A stretch of DNA of 64,000 nucleotides from Phytophthora colocasiae (GCA_018806915.1 JAGKQI010000089.1:248001-312000); one strand, 5' to 3'. Shown: positions 51,590 through 61,240, counted from the stretch's first letter. Numbers and translations are program-made. The notes: generated by a model not told the origin, from the letters alone.

Positions 51590-52938
51590 TCTGCTTCCTC
51601 CGCATCCGGCCCAGTCGGGATCGCGGGTTCAGGACCCAGATCGAAGGGGTCTGGGCCTTCCTCGTGCTTTTCTTCGAGCTCGGTCGCCTGGGCCTGGCCA
51701 CCAGGTTGGTCTCCAGCGGGAACGTCAGGTGTGGCCGCGTCGTGATCGGTCGGGGGAGGCTCCGTCCGCGAGGCCTTGTGCGGGGGCGATGTAGCAGGAG
51801 ATGGAGGCGGACTGAGAGCACGTTTGACCCCCCGTTCATCTTGAGCAGCGCGGAGCCGAGACACCATTTCGGTCAGAACGTTGGTAGTCGCCCATACGTT
51901 ATCTTCTGCCTGATCGTAGTTCTCCTGTAGTGCTTGAAGACTCGCTTCTAACTCCTGCACTTCGGCATGGGTACCGATCAGATCATCCTCTACGACAAAC
52001 AAAATATGAGTGATCATGGTCAGGTGGAGGGGGATCTAGACTATATGCGTACCTAGACGAGTGGATCGCTATCGCCCGGTGCTGAGATCCGTCTGTGCCC
52101 TGTCGCGATCTGCGAACGCTTGGTCTCGTTCCACGAGTAGGCGATCCCGCTCCGAAGTGACTCGGTTCAGTTCGGAATTAGCGTGGGCGAGTTGATCGGT
52201 GACCAGGTCACGTTCGGCAGCGATACTGGTCAGGGAAGCGGTCGCTCGGGCGGAGTCCGCCAAGGCTCGATCTCGCTCAGCCAGGGCCAATCGGGTGGGA
52301 GCCCCGGTCGAAGGCGTGGGGCTGGAATCCAGTTGGAGATGTGCAAGATCAGCCGAGATCCGGTTGTAGCTGGCCTTGGCGGTGACGGAGTCTTGCTTCG
52401 CCTCAGCCAGATCGCAAGCATGGATCCGGGCTTCCGCCTGGAGATCCTGGATCTCGTTAGTGGCTTGTTCCACCTCGTCGGTCAAACGATCCCGGTCCTC
52501 TGTAGCTCGATCTAGGTCTGCCTGGGTAGAGTTGAGACGCCGCGCGAACTCGTCGCGTTCCGATCGGAGCTGGTGAACCTGCACACGCAATCCATCGAGA
52601 TCAGAGGCTTCCTCCGCGAGATCAGCGATCTCGCGCTCCAGACGCGCGATCTCGCCCTGCTGGTCCGCCCGGAACCGCTCCATGGCGTCGACATGCGCCC
52701 GAAGTTCCATGGCTTCACGACTTAGCTGATCGCGTTCGCGCACCAGGCGATCCCGCCCTGGACTGCCCGGAATCGGCCCAGCCTCATCGGATGAGAGCGG
52801 GCGCGCGTGGTCTGGAGCCGGACCCGATGAACGTCGCGAGATGTCGGAGTGGGGAGATGGCGGACCGTCAGGAGATCTTGGGGAGTCGGGAGGTGTGGGC
52901 AGATAATCGCTCCCCGGATCACTTCCTTGCTGACTCAT
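51590..52938 (-). pseudogene. Coiled-coil gag-like ORF fused to Copia integrase
   Basis: Frame 52938-52069 (289 residues) starts MSQQGSDPGSDYLPTPPDSP, a Ser/Pro-rich arm, then a long coiled coil rich in RDRL, ERDQ and ERDE repeats (for example LAERDRALADSARATASL), ending in a stop. A second frame from 52017 (possibly after an intron with GTACGC donor near 52047 and GTAG acceptor near 51988) continues the coiled coil (VQELEASLQALQENYDQAED) and a Pro/Ser-rich tail, and reads straight into the Copia integrase at about 51560. The coiled-coil part is not a Copia gag; it resembles gag-like proteins of oomycete Gypsy elements. The chimera probably reflects one element inserted in or recombined with another. 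Confidence 0.55.
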
Positions 52939-53539
52939 GTGGGCCGGAGAAAGTCGGGTGATGGTGGTCGAGGTGCAGTGGGGTCACTTGTGTCTTGAAC
53001 AGAAGATTGGAGAATGAGACCTGAAGTGGACCGAGACGGACCAACTTGCAGGCTGGGGGCGGATGTGGTGAAGCACGAATAAGAAATCCGAGAAAAGGCA
53101 ACGTCAGGCCCAGAGAGAGTCGGATCAAGCGACAGGGGCCTCTGGCGAAGCAAGATGTCAGTTGATGACCCCAGATTGCGCGAACGATGGCTGACGAATG
53201 GATCCAGATCGATGTTCGTCTCGATCTCGCCAGCGATGATGGATGTCTTGGTCGAGTAAGACTAAGTGATTGGAGAACCCCGCCGCACGGTCCCGCGTAG
53301 CGGCTCAAGGTCGGAGGAGAAAAGGCGCCTTGCCTGAGATCACATGAGAAGGAGATCAAGGCAGCAGAGGATCGGGACCGGTGCGATCTATGGTGGGCCG
53401 GTGACAACACAACCGTGTGATGCTGCCGAGGGGACATGATGGCAGCATTGGTCGCATGGGGAGCGGTGGTCAAGTCCAGGAAGATCAAGACCTGGAATGT
53501 CGACGACACAGGCACGCGAGATCAAGTATGAAGGTTGCT
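52939..53539. other. Region upstream of coiled-coil ORF
   Basis: A minus-strand frame 52919-53515 is open but Ser/Arg/Leu-rich and unlike a protein. It may be 5' untranslated or LTR sequence of the coiled-coil element. No repeat of it was found elsewhere in the window. Confidence 0.35.
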
Positions 53540-53700
53540 GATCGAGATCATTGTTCAAGACGGTGAACCAAGATCGATGATCGAGATGGTTGATCGAGAT
53601 CGGCTGATAAGCAGATCGGCTGATCGACAGATCGGCAGATCGACAGATCGGTAGATCGAGATCGCGATCAGGGGTTAGGTGAGATCGAGATCGAAGATCG
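53540..53700. repeat. GATC-dense tract
   Basis: About 17 GATC tetramers occur in 161 bp, as variants of GATCGA, GATCGG and CAGATCGGCTGATCGA spaced 8-12 bp apart. This is more than twenty times the random expectation. The pattern lies between the divergent coiled-coil ORF and Gypsy element 2. Confidence 0.8.
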
Positions 53701-53710
53701 GAGGGGCAGC

Positions 53711-54355
53711 TGTGTAGCCGGATGTCAGGTGATCGTAGGATAGCGGATGAGGATGGGACTAGTAGACATAGGAATAATCATAAACAGAATCGAATTTGCT
53801 CTGGACCTCACAAGTGCCTTCATCCAAGACTGGAACCGGGAATTACATTGGCCCACCAGCATCAAGAAGGTAAGGAGAAGAGATCTAGCATAGAGGTTAA
53901 TTCTGGATAATACATTGGCCAGTTTTACCCTATCTAGTGATCTATCCTTTACGTGCGAACTACGGATCGGAAGGAATTGGCTGCTTGGCCTGACGATCTC
54001 GTCGACTCTCAACCCATCAAGACACCCGCTATAGGAAGCGGCAAGCATCGTAAAGGAAGGGACCAGATCCCCAACATTGGACCTTTGGAAGACCTGGATC
54101 GAAGATCAGGCGACCGGATCAAGGCTCGAGTATTCGCCTGTGACCCGGATCAACCACTTCGAGGTAGAGTGAAGTATTCCCACGCTATCTCACACCCCTG
54201 CGTCACCCAAGACATTCTTCTCGTCCCAAGACATCTTCAGAAGTCACCTGGAAGAGCGTAACCCGCCTACCGACGGGTACACAAGGTGAACACTACACGC
54301 AGCAAGATCACGGATCATCGGGGGACCCCCTCCGTTAGTCGGTGTCTGGGCGCAA
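53711..54355 (+). other. 5' flank of Gypsy element 2, possible degraded gag leader
   Basis: Two short plus-strand frames (53722-53910 and 53953-54261) show no capsid or zinc-knuckle motifs. No LTR matching the 60.4-kb 3' LTR start (TGTAACGGGG) was found. The element therefore seems 5' truncated, or its gag is highly diverged. Confidence 0.4.
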
Positions 54356-55339
54356 GTGGCGATCGCGATCAGCCTCAACCAGATTTTGGCTAGATCCGCT
54401 CCACCACAGAAACGACGGCTCCCAGTAGACGCGGGGCGGTCTACTGGGGAAGAACTGAGTTCTGCAGTGCGTGAGAGGCACTGGGGCTCAGCCCCGAAGA
54501 GCTCCGTGCTCTTGAACACGGAACGTGTGAGCAAGCAGGGCTTGCTGGTCGTCCATGTGGACGTGAAGGACTTCGAGAAGCCGTGGATCGTGTTGATCGA
54601 TTCAGGAGCGTCTGGCAACTACGTCAGACGCTCCACCGTTGAGGGTAGTCAGCAATATGCTGAGGCGCTTCGAGCGCGAAGAGGTGACACCGTCACTGTC
54701 CATCTAGCGACGGGCGTCCGTGTCACGGCAGCCAAGGTCCCCATGGACCTGCGGCTGAGGTTCTTGGACTTCGACAGCGTAGAACGCTGCTTAGTCCTGG
54801 ACCTGGATTCGAGGTACGACCTCATCCTTGGTATGGCGTGGCTGGAGCGCCACGAGCCATGGATCGATTGGAGGTCGAAGACCTTAGGTGCTACGCACTT
54901 CTCTCCTAGTGGAGCTTTGGCGAGTCATGAACCCACCTCTGCTAGGAAGCAGAAGCGCTATTGGCGCGAGCATCGAGCCGAGTCGGCTATGATGCTGGAA
55001 GTCGGTGTGTCCGAGTTGGTGGACAGCACCGAGTGTGAGGACCGCAGTCCTGTTGAGCGCGTAGCGCTGGTTGACAGTGAGTCAACGTGTGGGCTAGGCC
55101 CACGTGATCCCTGTGGGGCGGCACGTACTCCACCGAGCGATGCTGGTCGTGGACCAAGTAGATCGCTGAATGTCTCTGACATTGGACCAGCTACGGTCAC
55201 TGATTGTGCAGCGGCACGTACTCCGCTGAGCGACATCGGTCATCGACCGAGTGGATCGCTGAGTGTCTCTGACACTGGGCCGAGAGGCCGAAACTTGTGC
55301 GACGGCACGTACTCCGTCGAGTGGACGTTCGTCGGCTAG
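54356..55339 (+). CDS. Gypsy element 2 protease domain
   Basis: The frame encodes up to 327 residues and may be open further upstream. Retropepsin active site LIDSGASGNYV is near 54595, followed by TVHLATGVRV and YDLILGMAWLERHEPWIDW, the usual flap and ILG motifs. The C-terminal part contains two copies of an ~93-bp repeat (AARTPPSDAGRGPSRSLNVSD and AARTPLSDIGHRPSGSLSVSD); the third copy is read in another frame at the start of the next ORF. So the protease and RT belong to a single original polyprotein. Confidence 0.88.
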   Translation: MAIAISLNQILARSAPPQKRRLPVDAGRSTGEELSSAVRERHWGSAPKSSVLLNTERVSKQGLLVVHVDVKDFEKPWIVLIDSGASGNYVRRSTVEGSQQYAEALRARRGDTVTVHLATGVRVTAAKVPMDLRLRFLDFDSVERCLVLDLDSRYDLILGMAWLERHEPWIDWRSKTLGATHFSPSGALASHEPTSARKQKRYWREHRAESAMMLEVGVSELVDSTECEDRSPVERVALVDSESTCGLGPRDPCGAARTPPSDAGRGPSRSLNVSDIGPATVTDCAAARTPLSDIGHRPSGSLSVSDTGPRGRNLCDGTYSVEWTFVG

Positions 55340-58300
55340 ACGACGACGTCGTAAGGCCCTTCGGGCGAGACGCTCTGCGTCTGAGTCATCCGCGACGTTG
55401 AGTGCCGACGCACAGGAGGGCTGTGGGCAGCTATACACTCTGGTTGATGGAGTGAACGGCAGTGTCGAAGGCAGCGTCCTGCTGGACGAGTTGCCGAGTG
55501 TTGACAAGCTCCTTGAGCTAGAGGAGATGTCCTTCGCCGACTTTGGCGATGCCTTGAAGGCTGGCGAACTCGCCGAGGTAGTCATCGTTCGACCTGAAGA
55601 GGAGTTAAACTCATCGTCCCTCGTTGACGAGTCCGTCTTGGCCGAAGTCAAGAAGGCGTTGAACGCCAGGAGTGGATCGGAGATCCTCAAGAATCCCTCG
55701 GATCCCTTCTACTCCTTGCTGAAGGAATATGGAGACGTTGTCTCGAAGGAACCACCGAGTGGCCTGCCTCCTGACCGAGGCGTTCGTCACGAGATTGACT
55801 TAGTTCCCGGAACTAAATACTGCGTGACCCGGCAGTGGCCTCTTCCTAAAGAGCAATGCGACGTCATTGACGCCTTCTTCCGTGCGAAGCACGCGGCGGG
55901 TCTCGTGCGCGAGAGCAAGTCTCCGCACTCCGCGCCTACGTTCTGTGTCAGAAAGCCGAATGGCAAGTGGCGTATCGTTCACGCTTTTAACAAGCTCAAC
56001 GCTGCCACGATTCCGGCGCAGACGCCGATTCCTAGGAAGGATGTTCTTCAGAGCAACATGGTGGGTTGCACCATGTACAGTGCGCTAGACTTAGTCGATG
56101 GCTACTATCAGCTGCTCATGCGAGCCAGTGACATTCCGCTTACAGCGGTGAGCACCCCGAGCGGTATGCTCTGGGAGTGGCTCGTCATGCCCCAAGGGCT
56201 TTCGAATGCGCCTGCAACGTTCAAACGTCTAGTGACGCAGCTGTTCAGGCCCCTGCGGGCATTCGCACAGACGTACTTTGACGATGTGTTCGCCCACAGT
56301 CGTGCTGAGCACGGGAAGACTGATGTCGAGGTACACGTGGAACACGTGAGAGCTGTGCTCGAGTGTATGCGCACGAACAAATTGTACGCCAACGCAGACA
56401 AGTGCGTCTTTGGCGCGGAAGAAATCCCCTTCCTAGGGTGCTTCATTGGGAAGCATGGCCTTCGTGCTGATCCAGCAAAGGTCAAGGCCATTGTGGACTG
56501 GCCGGTTCCCTTGAACCAGAAGGACTTGCGTAAGTGGCTGGGCTTGGCCAACTACTTGCACAAGTATAGCGAGAACTACGCTGAGTTGGCTCGGCCACTG
56601 ACGGATCTCCTTAAGAAGGATGCCGAATGGGTATGGCGTGCTGAGCACGAGAGTGCGTTCACTCGTATCAAGGATAGCCTGCTTCAGGCACCGATACTGG
56701 CGTTGCCAGACCCCGATCGTCCGTTCATCGTCGTCTGTGACGCCTCGGACTTTGCCATCGGCAGTGCTTTGCTACAAGCGGACGCCGAAGGGCGCGAAAG
56801 CGTCATTGCGTTTGAGTCTCGGCAGCTCAAGGCTGCTGAGAAGAACTATCCAGTTCATGACAAGGAGCTACTTGCGATGAAGTACGCTCTCGTCAAATTC
56901 AGGGTTCACCTGCTCGGCTCCAAGCCGTTTGTGATATACACGGATCATGCGTCACTACGCACAGCGACGCAGTCGCCTCACCTCTCACAGAGGATGGCCC
57001 GATGGCTCTCCTTCTTTGCGGAGTATAACTTCGAGGTGAAGTACAAGCCTGGCAGGCAGAACGTCCTCGCTGACGCGTTATCGCGTCGCCCGGACTACGA
57101 GTTATCTCATGTCACCTCGGTGACAACGTCCGTGACGGACATGGTTCGAGCAGCGTACGCTCAGGACGACTCTTGTGTCGCGCTGCTTCAAGCTCTAGGG
57201 AGCGATGAGTTTAAGGACTCAAAGGTGACTCTGTCACGACGCCTAAAGGCGAGACTCCAACGCTACAGCCTGGAAGGCGGTCTGCTGTACTACAGCACGG
57301 GTCAGGATGACCCACCACGTGTGGTGGTTCCTCACGATGAGGATCTGAAGTACCGTATCCTCTACGAGGCCCATGACACACCCACAGGCGGCCACCTCGG
57401 TCGCGATAAGACCTACGGCTCGGTGAGCTCCATGTACTGGTGGCCGAAGATGTACAAGGGGGTCAGCACATATCTGCGCACGTGCGAGACGTGCCAGCGG
57501 GTTAAACCCTCGCCGCATGCGGCTGCACCTTTGGCGAGCTTGCCTGTACCCACTGGGTGTTGGCACTCCATAAGTATGGACTTTGTGTTTGGCCTGCCGA
57601 AGGACTCGGCAGGCAACACGGGCGTGATGGTCTTTGTTGACAGTCTGAGCAAGATGGCTCACCTAGCGGCTGTGCCGGACACCGTCGATGGCGCTGGTAC
57701 AGCGACGATCTTCATCGATCGGGTCTTCCGCCAGCATGGACTGCCAGAGACCATTGTCTCGGATCGAGACCCCCGCTTCACGGGTCACTTCTGGAAGTCC
57801 GTCTTCAAGGTGCTGGGCACTCGACTGGACATGTCCACGGCGGACCATCCGCAGACCGACGGTCAGACCGAACGCGTGAACCGCGTCCTGGAGGACATCC
57901 TCCGCAGCGTATGCGCTGAAACGCCGAAGCGTTGGAGCGCTATGCTCCCTCTCGTTGAGTTCTCAATGAACAATGCGGTGCATGCCTCGACAGGCTTCAC
58001 CCCGTTCTACGTGAACGGCCTTGCGCATCCGCGCGTCCCGCTCACTCCGCCACGCGGTGGCCTCGGGCTTAGTGGGGGAGAGGCTGTGCCGTCGCTCGAC
58101 TCCGAGCTTGCTGATATCGGCCCTTCTGCTGTGCGTAAACAAGTCGATGACTTCCTCTCGGTGAGATTGAGCGTATTACGCCGTGTGCGTGACGCGATGG
58201 CTGAAAGTCAAGACGTTCAGAAGGAACACGCTGATGCAAAAGGTAGAAGCAATGTATGGGAATTTAAGGTCGGTGATCAGGTTTTATTAAGCGCTAAGAA

Positions 58301-58616
58301 CCTACCTACACATGCAGTGTCGAGCGTCTTTAAGACGAAATTGCGTCCGCGCTTCATCGGACCATTTACGGTCGTGGCCAAGAAGGGCCTGGCATATACG
58401 CTTGACTTGCCAAAGCGGATGCGAACACACCCTGTGTTCTACGTCGGCTTGCTTAAGCCATATCGGAACCCCGCGGGGGTGAGCGCGGAGGCGCTGGCGC
58501 CGACGACACGCGCCCAGGCTGCGTCATCTGCAGCAGCAACGTCACCTGACCCCGCAGCTCAGCGAGCTGAAGCTCCTGCTGGTGCAGGCGAGCAGTCAGG
58601 GACTGAGGACCTTTGA
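55263..58616 (+). CDS. Gypsy element 2 reverse transcriptase, RNase H and integrase
   Basis: An uninterrupted 1117-codon frame. RT: HSAPTFCVRKPNGKWRIVHAFNKLN, MYSALDLVDGYYQ, QGLSNAPATFKRL, active site YFDDVFAHS, FLGCFIGKHGL. RNase H: PFIVVCDASDFAIGSALLQ, ALVKFRVHLLGSKPFVIYTDH, FAEYNFEVKYKPGRQNVLADALSR. Integrase: GGHLGRDKT...CETCQRVK zinc region, SMDFVFGLPKDSAGNTGV, IVSDRDPRFTGHFW and DGQTERVNRVLEDILR, with all catalytic D, D and E present; then WEFKVGDQVLLSAKNL and LRPRFIGPFTVVAKKG of the C-terminal domain. It ends at TGA 58614-58616 in an Ala/Pro-rich linker. All domains appear functional, but translation needs a +1 shift from the protease frame. Confidence 0.95.
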   Translation: MSLTLGREAETCATARTPSSGRSSARRRRRKALRARRSASESSATLSADAQEGCGQLYTLVDGVNGSVEGSVLLDELPSVDKLLELEEMSFADFGDALKAGELAEVVIVRPEEELNSSSLVDESVLAEVKKALNARSGSEILKNPSDPFYSLLKEYGDVVSKEPPSGLPPDRGVRHEIDLVPGTKYCVTRQWPLPKEQCDVIDAFFRAKHAAGLVRESKSPHSAPTFCVRKPNGKWRIVHAFNKLNAATIPAQTPIPRKDVLQSNMVGCTMYSALDLVDGYYQLLMRASDIPLTAVSTPSGMLWEWLVMPQGLSNAPATFKRLVTQLFRPLRAFAQTYFDDVFAHSRAEHGKTDVEVHVEHVRAVLECMRTNKLYANADKCVFGAEEIPFLGCFIGKHGLRADPAKVKAIVDWPVPLNQKDLRKWLGLANYLHKYSENYAELARPLTDLLKKDAEWVWRAEHESAFTRIKDSLLQAPILALPDPDRPFIVVCDASDFAIGSALLQADAEGRESVIAFESRQLKAAEKNYPVHDKELLAMKYALVKFRVHLLGSKPFVIYTDHASLRTATQSPHLSQRMARWLSFFAEYNFEVKYKPGRQNVLADALSRRPDYELSHVTSVTTSVTDMVRAAYAQDDSCVALLQALGSDEFKDSKVTLSRRLKARLQRYSLEGGLLYYSTGQDDPPRVVVPHDEDLKYRILYEAHDTPTGGHLGRDKTYGSVSSMYWWPKMYKGVSTYLRTCETCQRVKPSPHAAAPLASLPVPTGCWHSISMDFVFGLPKDSAGNTGVMVFVDSLSKMAHLAAVPDTVDGAGTATIFIDRVFRQHGLPETIVSDRDPRFTGHFWKSVFKVLGTRLDMSTADHPQTDGQTERVNRVLEDILRSVCAETPKRWSAMLPLVEFSMNNAVHASTGFTPFYVNGLAHPRVPLTPPRGGLGLSGGEAVPSLDSELADIGPSAVRKQVDDFLSVRLSVLRRVRDAMAESQDVQKEHADAKGRSNVWEFKVGDQVLLSAKNLPTHAVSSVFKTKLRPRFIGPFTVVAKKGLAYTLDLPKRMRTHPVFYVGLLKPYRNPAGVSAEALAPTTRAQAASSAAATSPDPAAQRAEAPAGAGEQSGTEDL

Positions 58617-60464
58617 GCCAAGCCACCCGGCTTTCAATCTCCTCTATGTCATGAGCGAGACGGGCATGCGAATGCCAAACGCTCTCCAGGTTCCCCTGAA
58701 GAGACTGAGTCTGACTCTGGAGAGTACCGACCGAGTGATCGAGTTGATACCAGGCGCGCTGCGACAGATAGCGCTCATCACACTCGTCGAGTATTGCGTC
58801 CCGCAGCGAATCGGCCTCCTCCGCCGTTGCTCGATGAGCAGGGGACCCCCCACTACCACGTGGAGCGCCTGATGGCGCGGCGTCGCCACCGTAGTCAAAA
58901 CCAGTATCTGGTGAAGTGGCGTGGGTATCCTCATTCCCAAAACTCGTGGGAGTTTGAAGGGCCCCTGAGGCAGGACTGCCCTGACGTCGTGGACGCTTTT
59001 GATCGCGAAGATCGGAGGCGCCCGAAGGGCTCGAGGTCGACCACTCGGTCGACACCCGCTTCTCACCACTAGTGTGAGAAGCTGACGGACTAGCAGCCGA
59101 GCTCAGGCTCTGGTCCGTGGCTGGCACAGCCAGCGAGTCTCCCTCGGAGATTGGAGGAGCGTCCTGCAAAGCAGGAATAGGGGCCTGATAGGCGGGAGCC
59201 ACTGCCGTCGTGTGGCGAGGAAAGCGGCCGGGCCGCACGCGTAGCTTCGCGTACTGGAAGAGTAGACCTCGAGCGAGGCGGACGTCCACCTCGGAGCAAC
59301 TCTCCATGAGGCGATCAAACGACGCGAGCTTCCGTGAAGCCTCGGCCCAGGTGGCCACATGGACCATGTAGTCCCGGGTAGTCTCTCCAGTTTGGAAAAG
59401 GAGTGGATAAGTCCTCATCTGAGGTACAGACTCCCGTCGCCGTTGCTTATCTAAGCGTTGCCGATACTCGGCGAGTGTGCACACCTGCGGGGTCAGGAAA
59501 CGCTCATGGAGCCCTTGCCGTTGCTGAGTCTCGGTCACCGTGCGAGGTGGTGCACCTATGGCGTAACCGTGCAGGTTTGGCTGTGCCATCAATTGCTTCA
59601 CCTGCTCACAGGGTCACGAGGCTCGAAGCCATAGTCGCGTCGCGACGAAGTCCCCACGATGTCCCGTTGGACTGGTCGACGTGACTCTGGAGCACCGCTC
59701 ATAGAGGCCTCCTGCGCCTCATCCAGTGGGTTGGTGATCGCGTCCTCGACGCCCCTGATCGACTCTGGCTCATCGCGAGCAGGAAGTGGTGGTGCGTTGC
59801 GCAACGCGTTGAGCACGAGGCTCGAAGGTCCCTCTGGGAATGGATTGGGCTGACGCAGCTGCCGAGGAATTGAGTAACGACGTGGATCACGTGGAGAGCG
59901 CAGCTCAGGCCGAGTCGTCCGAGAGCTCGCAGGAGCAGGAGACGCAGGGGCATCGCCCAGTTCGGACTCCTCGTAGTCCACTTCGACCTCGCCTTCCTCC
60001 GTAGGAGAGCGACCTGGGTCGCGCGTCGGCGACGCTGTCGTGTACTCGAAGGGAGAGCCACCGCTACCACTTGACGTCGGGCTGGCCTTGAACATCGCTC
60101 CGTAGCGAAGGCGAGACGCCGCGAAATACTCCGAAACGGAGAGCGTGAGAGGAGCCGAGGGCTCAGACCGGAAAGCGCTGAGGCGCTGAGGCGTAGACGC
60201 CTGGTCACGGGACACCTCAGGAGCGGTTGGCTCGCTGGGGAGAATTGGAGAATGTGCTCGTTGAGCCAGCGCGCACGCGCACTCTCGTTGAGAGAATTCT
60301 TTTATCGGAAAGTTGCCGGTGACAGGCCTTGACAAGGCAGTTATGTCTGCAGTTGTAGATACTCCGTATCCACGGTTTGGTGGGGGAGGGTGTAACGGGG
60401 TTACACGGCGCTGTGCGCCTTGGCTACAGTTGGTGTGGTATACACCATCCAGGCCACAAGTCAC
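58453..60464 (-). CDS. Antisense accessory ORF of Gypsy element 2 (Pro/Ser-rich, coiled coil), one frameshift
   Basis: Two antisense frames, 60464-59598 (288 codons) and 59601-58453 (382 codons), join if one base is shifted near 59610 (PRD then PCEQVKQLMAQPNLHG). The open frame starts inside the 3' LTR; the first ATG beyond the LTR is at 60095. The N-terminal half is Pro/Ser/Arg-rich with an acidic GEVEVDYEESELGDA. The middle (ERFLTPQVCTLAEYRQRLDKQRR, YPLLFQTGETTRDYMVHVATWAEA, RLMESCSEVDVRLARGLL) looks globular and helical. The C-terminal part (YLSQRAWYQLDHSVGTLQSQ, ARLAHDIEEIESRVAWLK, LHQQELQLAELRGQVTLLLQ) has good heptads. No family is recognised. Its last 620 bp overlap pol/chromodomain in the opposite sense, so part of the openness could be a by-product of GC-rich codons. 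Confidence 0.5.
58617..59072 (+). pseudogene. Gypsy element 2 chromodomain, separated from pol by one TGA codon
   Basis: The pol frame stays open for 151 codons after the TGA. It contains a Ser/Asp-rich linker (SPEETESDSGEYRPSDRVDTR), HTRRVLRPAANRPPPPLLDE and a clear chromodomain (HYHVERLMARRRHR, NQYLVKWRGYPHSQNSWEFE, VVDAFDRED). In related chromoviruses this is part of the polyprotein, so the single stop is either a recent mutation or a read-through point. The same stretch is open on the other strand. Confidence 0.8.
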
Positions 60465-60777
60465 AGATCTGTGTAGTGTTTCTCACACGTCACATATGTA
60501 GCCAGTTGCTGGCAGTTAGCTCAGAGCCACACATTACATTTTGATTAGGATTTAGTATGCTAGATACTAAATCCGTTACATTTAGGATTAGGGCAATAAA
60601 GTCAATAAAAATCAGTTTGCATTTTACATAATTAGTGTTAGTTCCTTTATTATAGGGACACTGATTGTGGTAGTCCCGTATTTAGTGGATTACTTGGTTC
60701 TTGTATAGAACCGAAGGCTAGTGCCTTGCAAGCAGGACTCTACGAGTCAACTAAACTTCCTCTGTGTCGTGCACACC
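60391..60777 (+). repeat. Gypsy element 2, 3' LTR with polypurine tract
   Basis: The purine run GGTGGGGGAGGG (60379-60390) is followed directly by TGTAACGGGGTTACACGGCG, a typical plus-strand primer and LTR start. The end is set at about 60777 (GTGCACACCTAC), where dynein-like sequence begins. It contains an AATAAAGTCAATAAA polyadenylation signal near 60595. Without a second copy the right border is approximate. Confidence 0.7.
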
Positions 60778-61240
60778 TACGCAGCCCCGCTGCACGCCCA
60801 GCTCCTTATTAAAGTAGAAACGGAGCTGCATCAACCAGTCAAAGTCATTCACACTCTTGCAGCTCTGCGTGACCAGGCGGCCAATAAGTCTCGCGAATGG
60901 ATCTCGATGGAAATGAGAGCCACAACTTTCTTACGATCCGTTGCGGAGAGCTGGTCACGCAGTAGGTCTTCATAGACAGCGGCGCCACCAGCACAGCTTG
61001 ATCGTGGCGTACGTGTTGGTGAAGATCATGAAGGCGTGCGTGAGAAGGCGGCGAGAGTTGGCTGTGGTAATTTTACGTTGGATGACGTTGGCGATCCAAA
61101 TGCAATATTTGCAGACAGTCTCTGGGCATCATTAAACCAGTGAGTGGTGAAATAGACTGCGTACTTTGCAAATATGTCCTCACGCGCATCGTATGGGTTG
61201 TCAGCCCCGTTGCAAGTAGCAAAGTCGCACACATTCTCTG
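60778..61240 (-). pseudogene. Dynein heavy-chain gene fragment
   Basis: On the minus strand, frames give NPYDAREDIFAKYAVYFTTHW, YEDLLRDQLSATDRKKVVALISIEIHSRDL, and after a frameshift SVNDFDWLMQLRFYFNKE. The last two blocks match the linker/AAA1 region of dynein heavy chains (ALITIDVHARD...V..FDWLRQLRYYW). Frameshifts and stops make it dead. The Gypsy element 2 LTR interrupts it at about 60777, so the host sequence was a dynein copy. Confidence 0.6.

Larger units (their letters stand above)
54356..60777 (+). mobile_element. Ty3/Gypsy LTR retrotransposon (element 2), 5' truncated
   Basis: Sense order is protease (54356-55339), RT-RNase H-integrase (55263-58616), a chromodomain after one stop (58617-59072), a 1.3-kb interval with an antisense ORF, a polypurine tract and a 3' LTR (60391 to about 60777). 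Pol is long and open and was probably active recently. No 5' LTR or sense gag was found upstream. Confidence 0.85.

Noticed and set aside
52919..53515. 198-codon minus frame upstream of the coiled-coil ORF
   Set aside because: The composition (Ser/Arg/Pro/Leu, many HHP and SRR runs) is not protein-like; it is more likely untranslated or LTR sequence.
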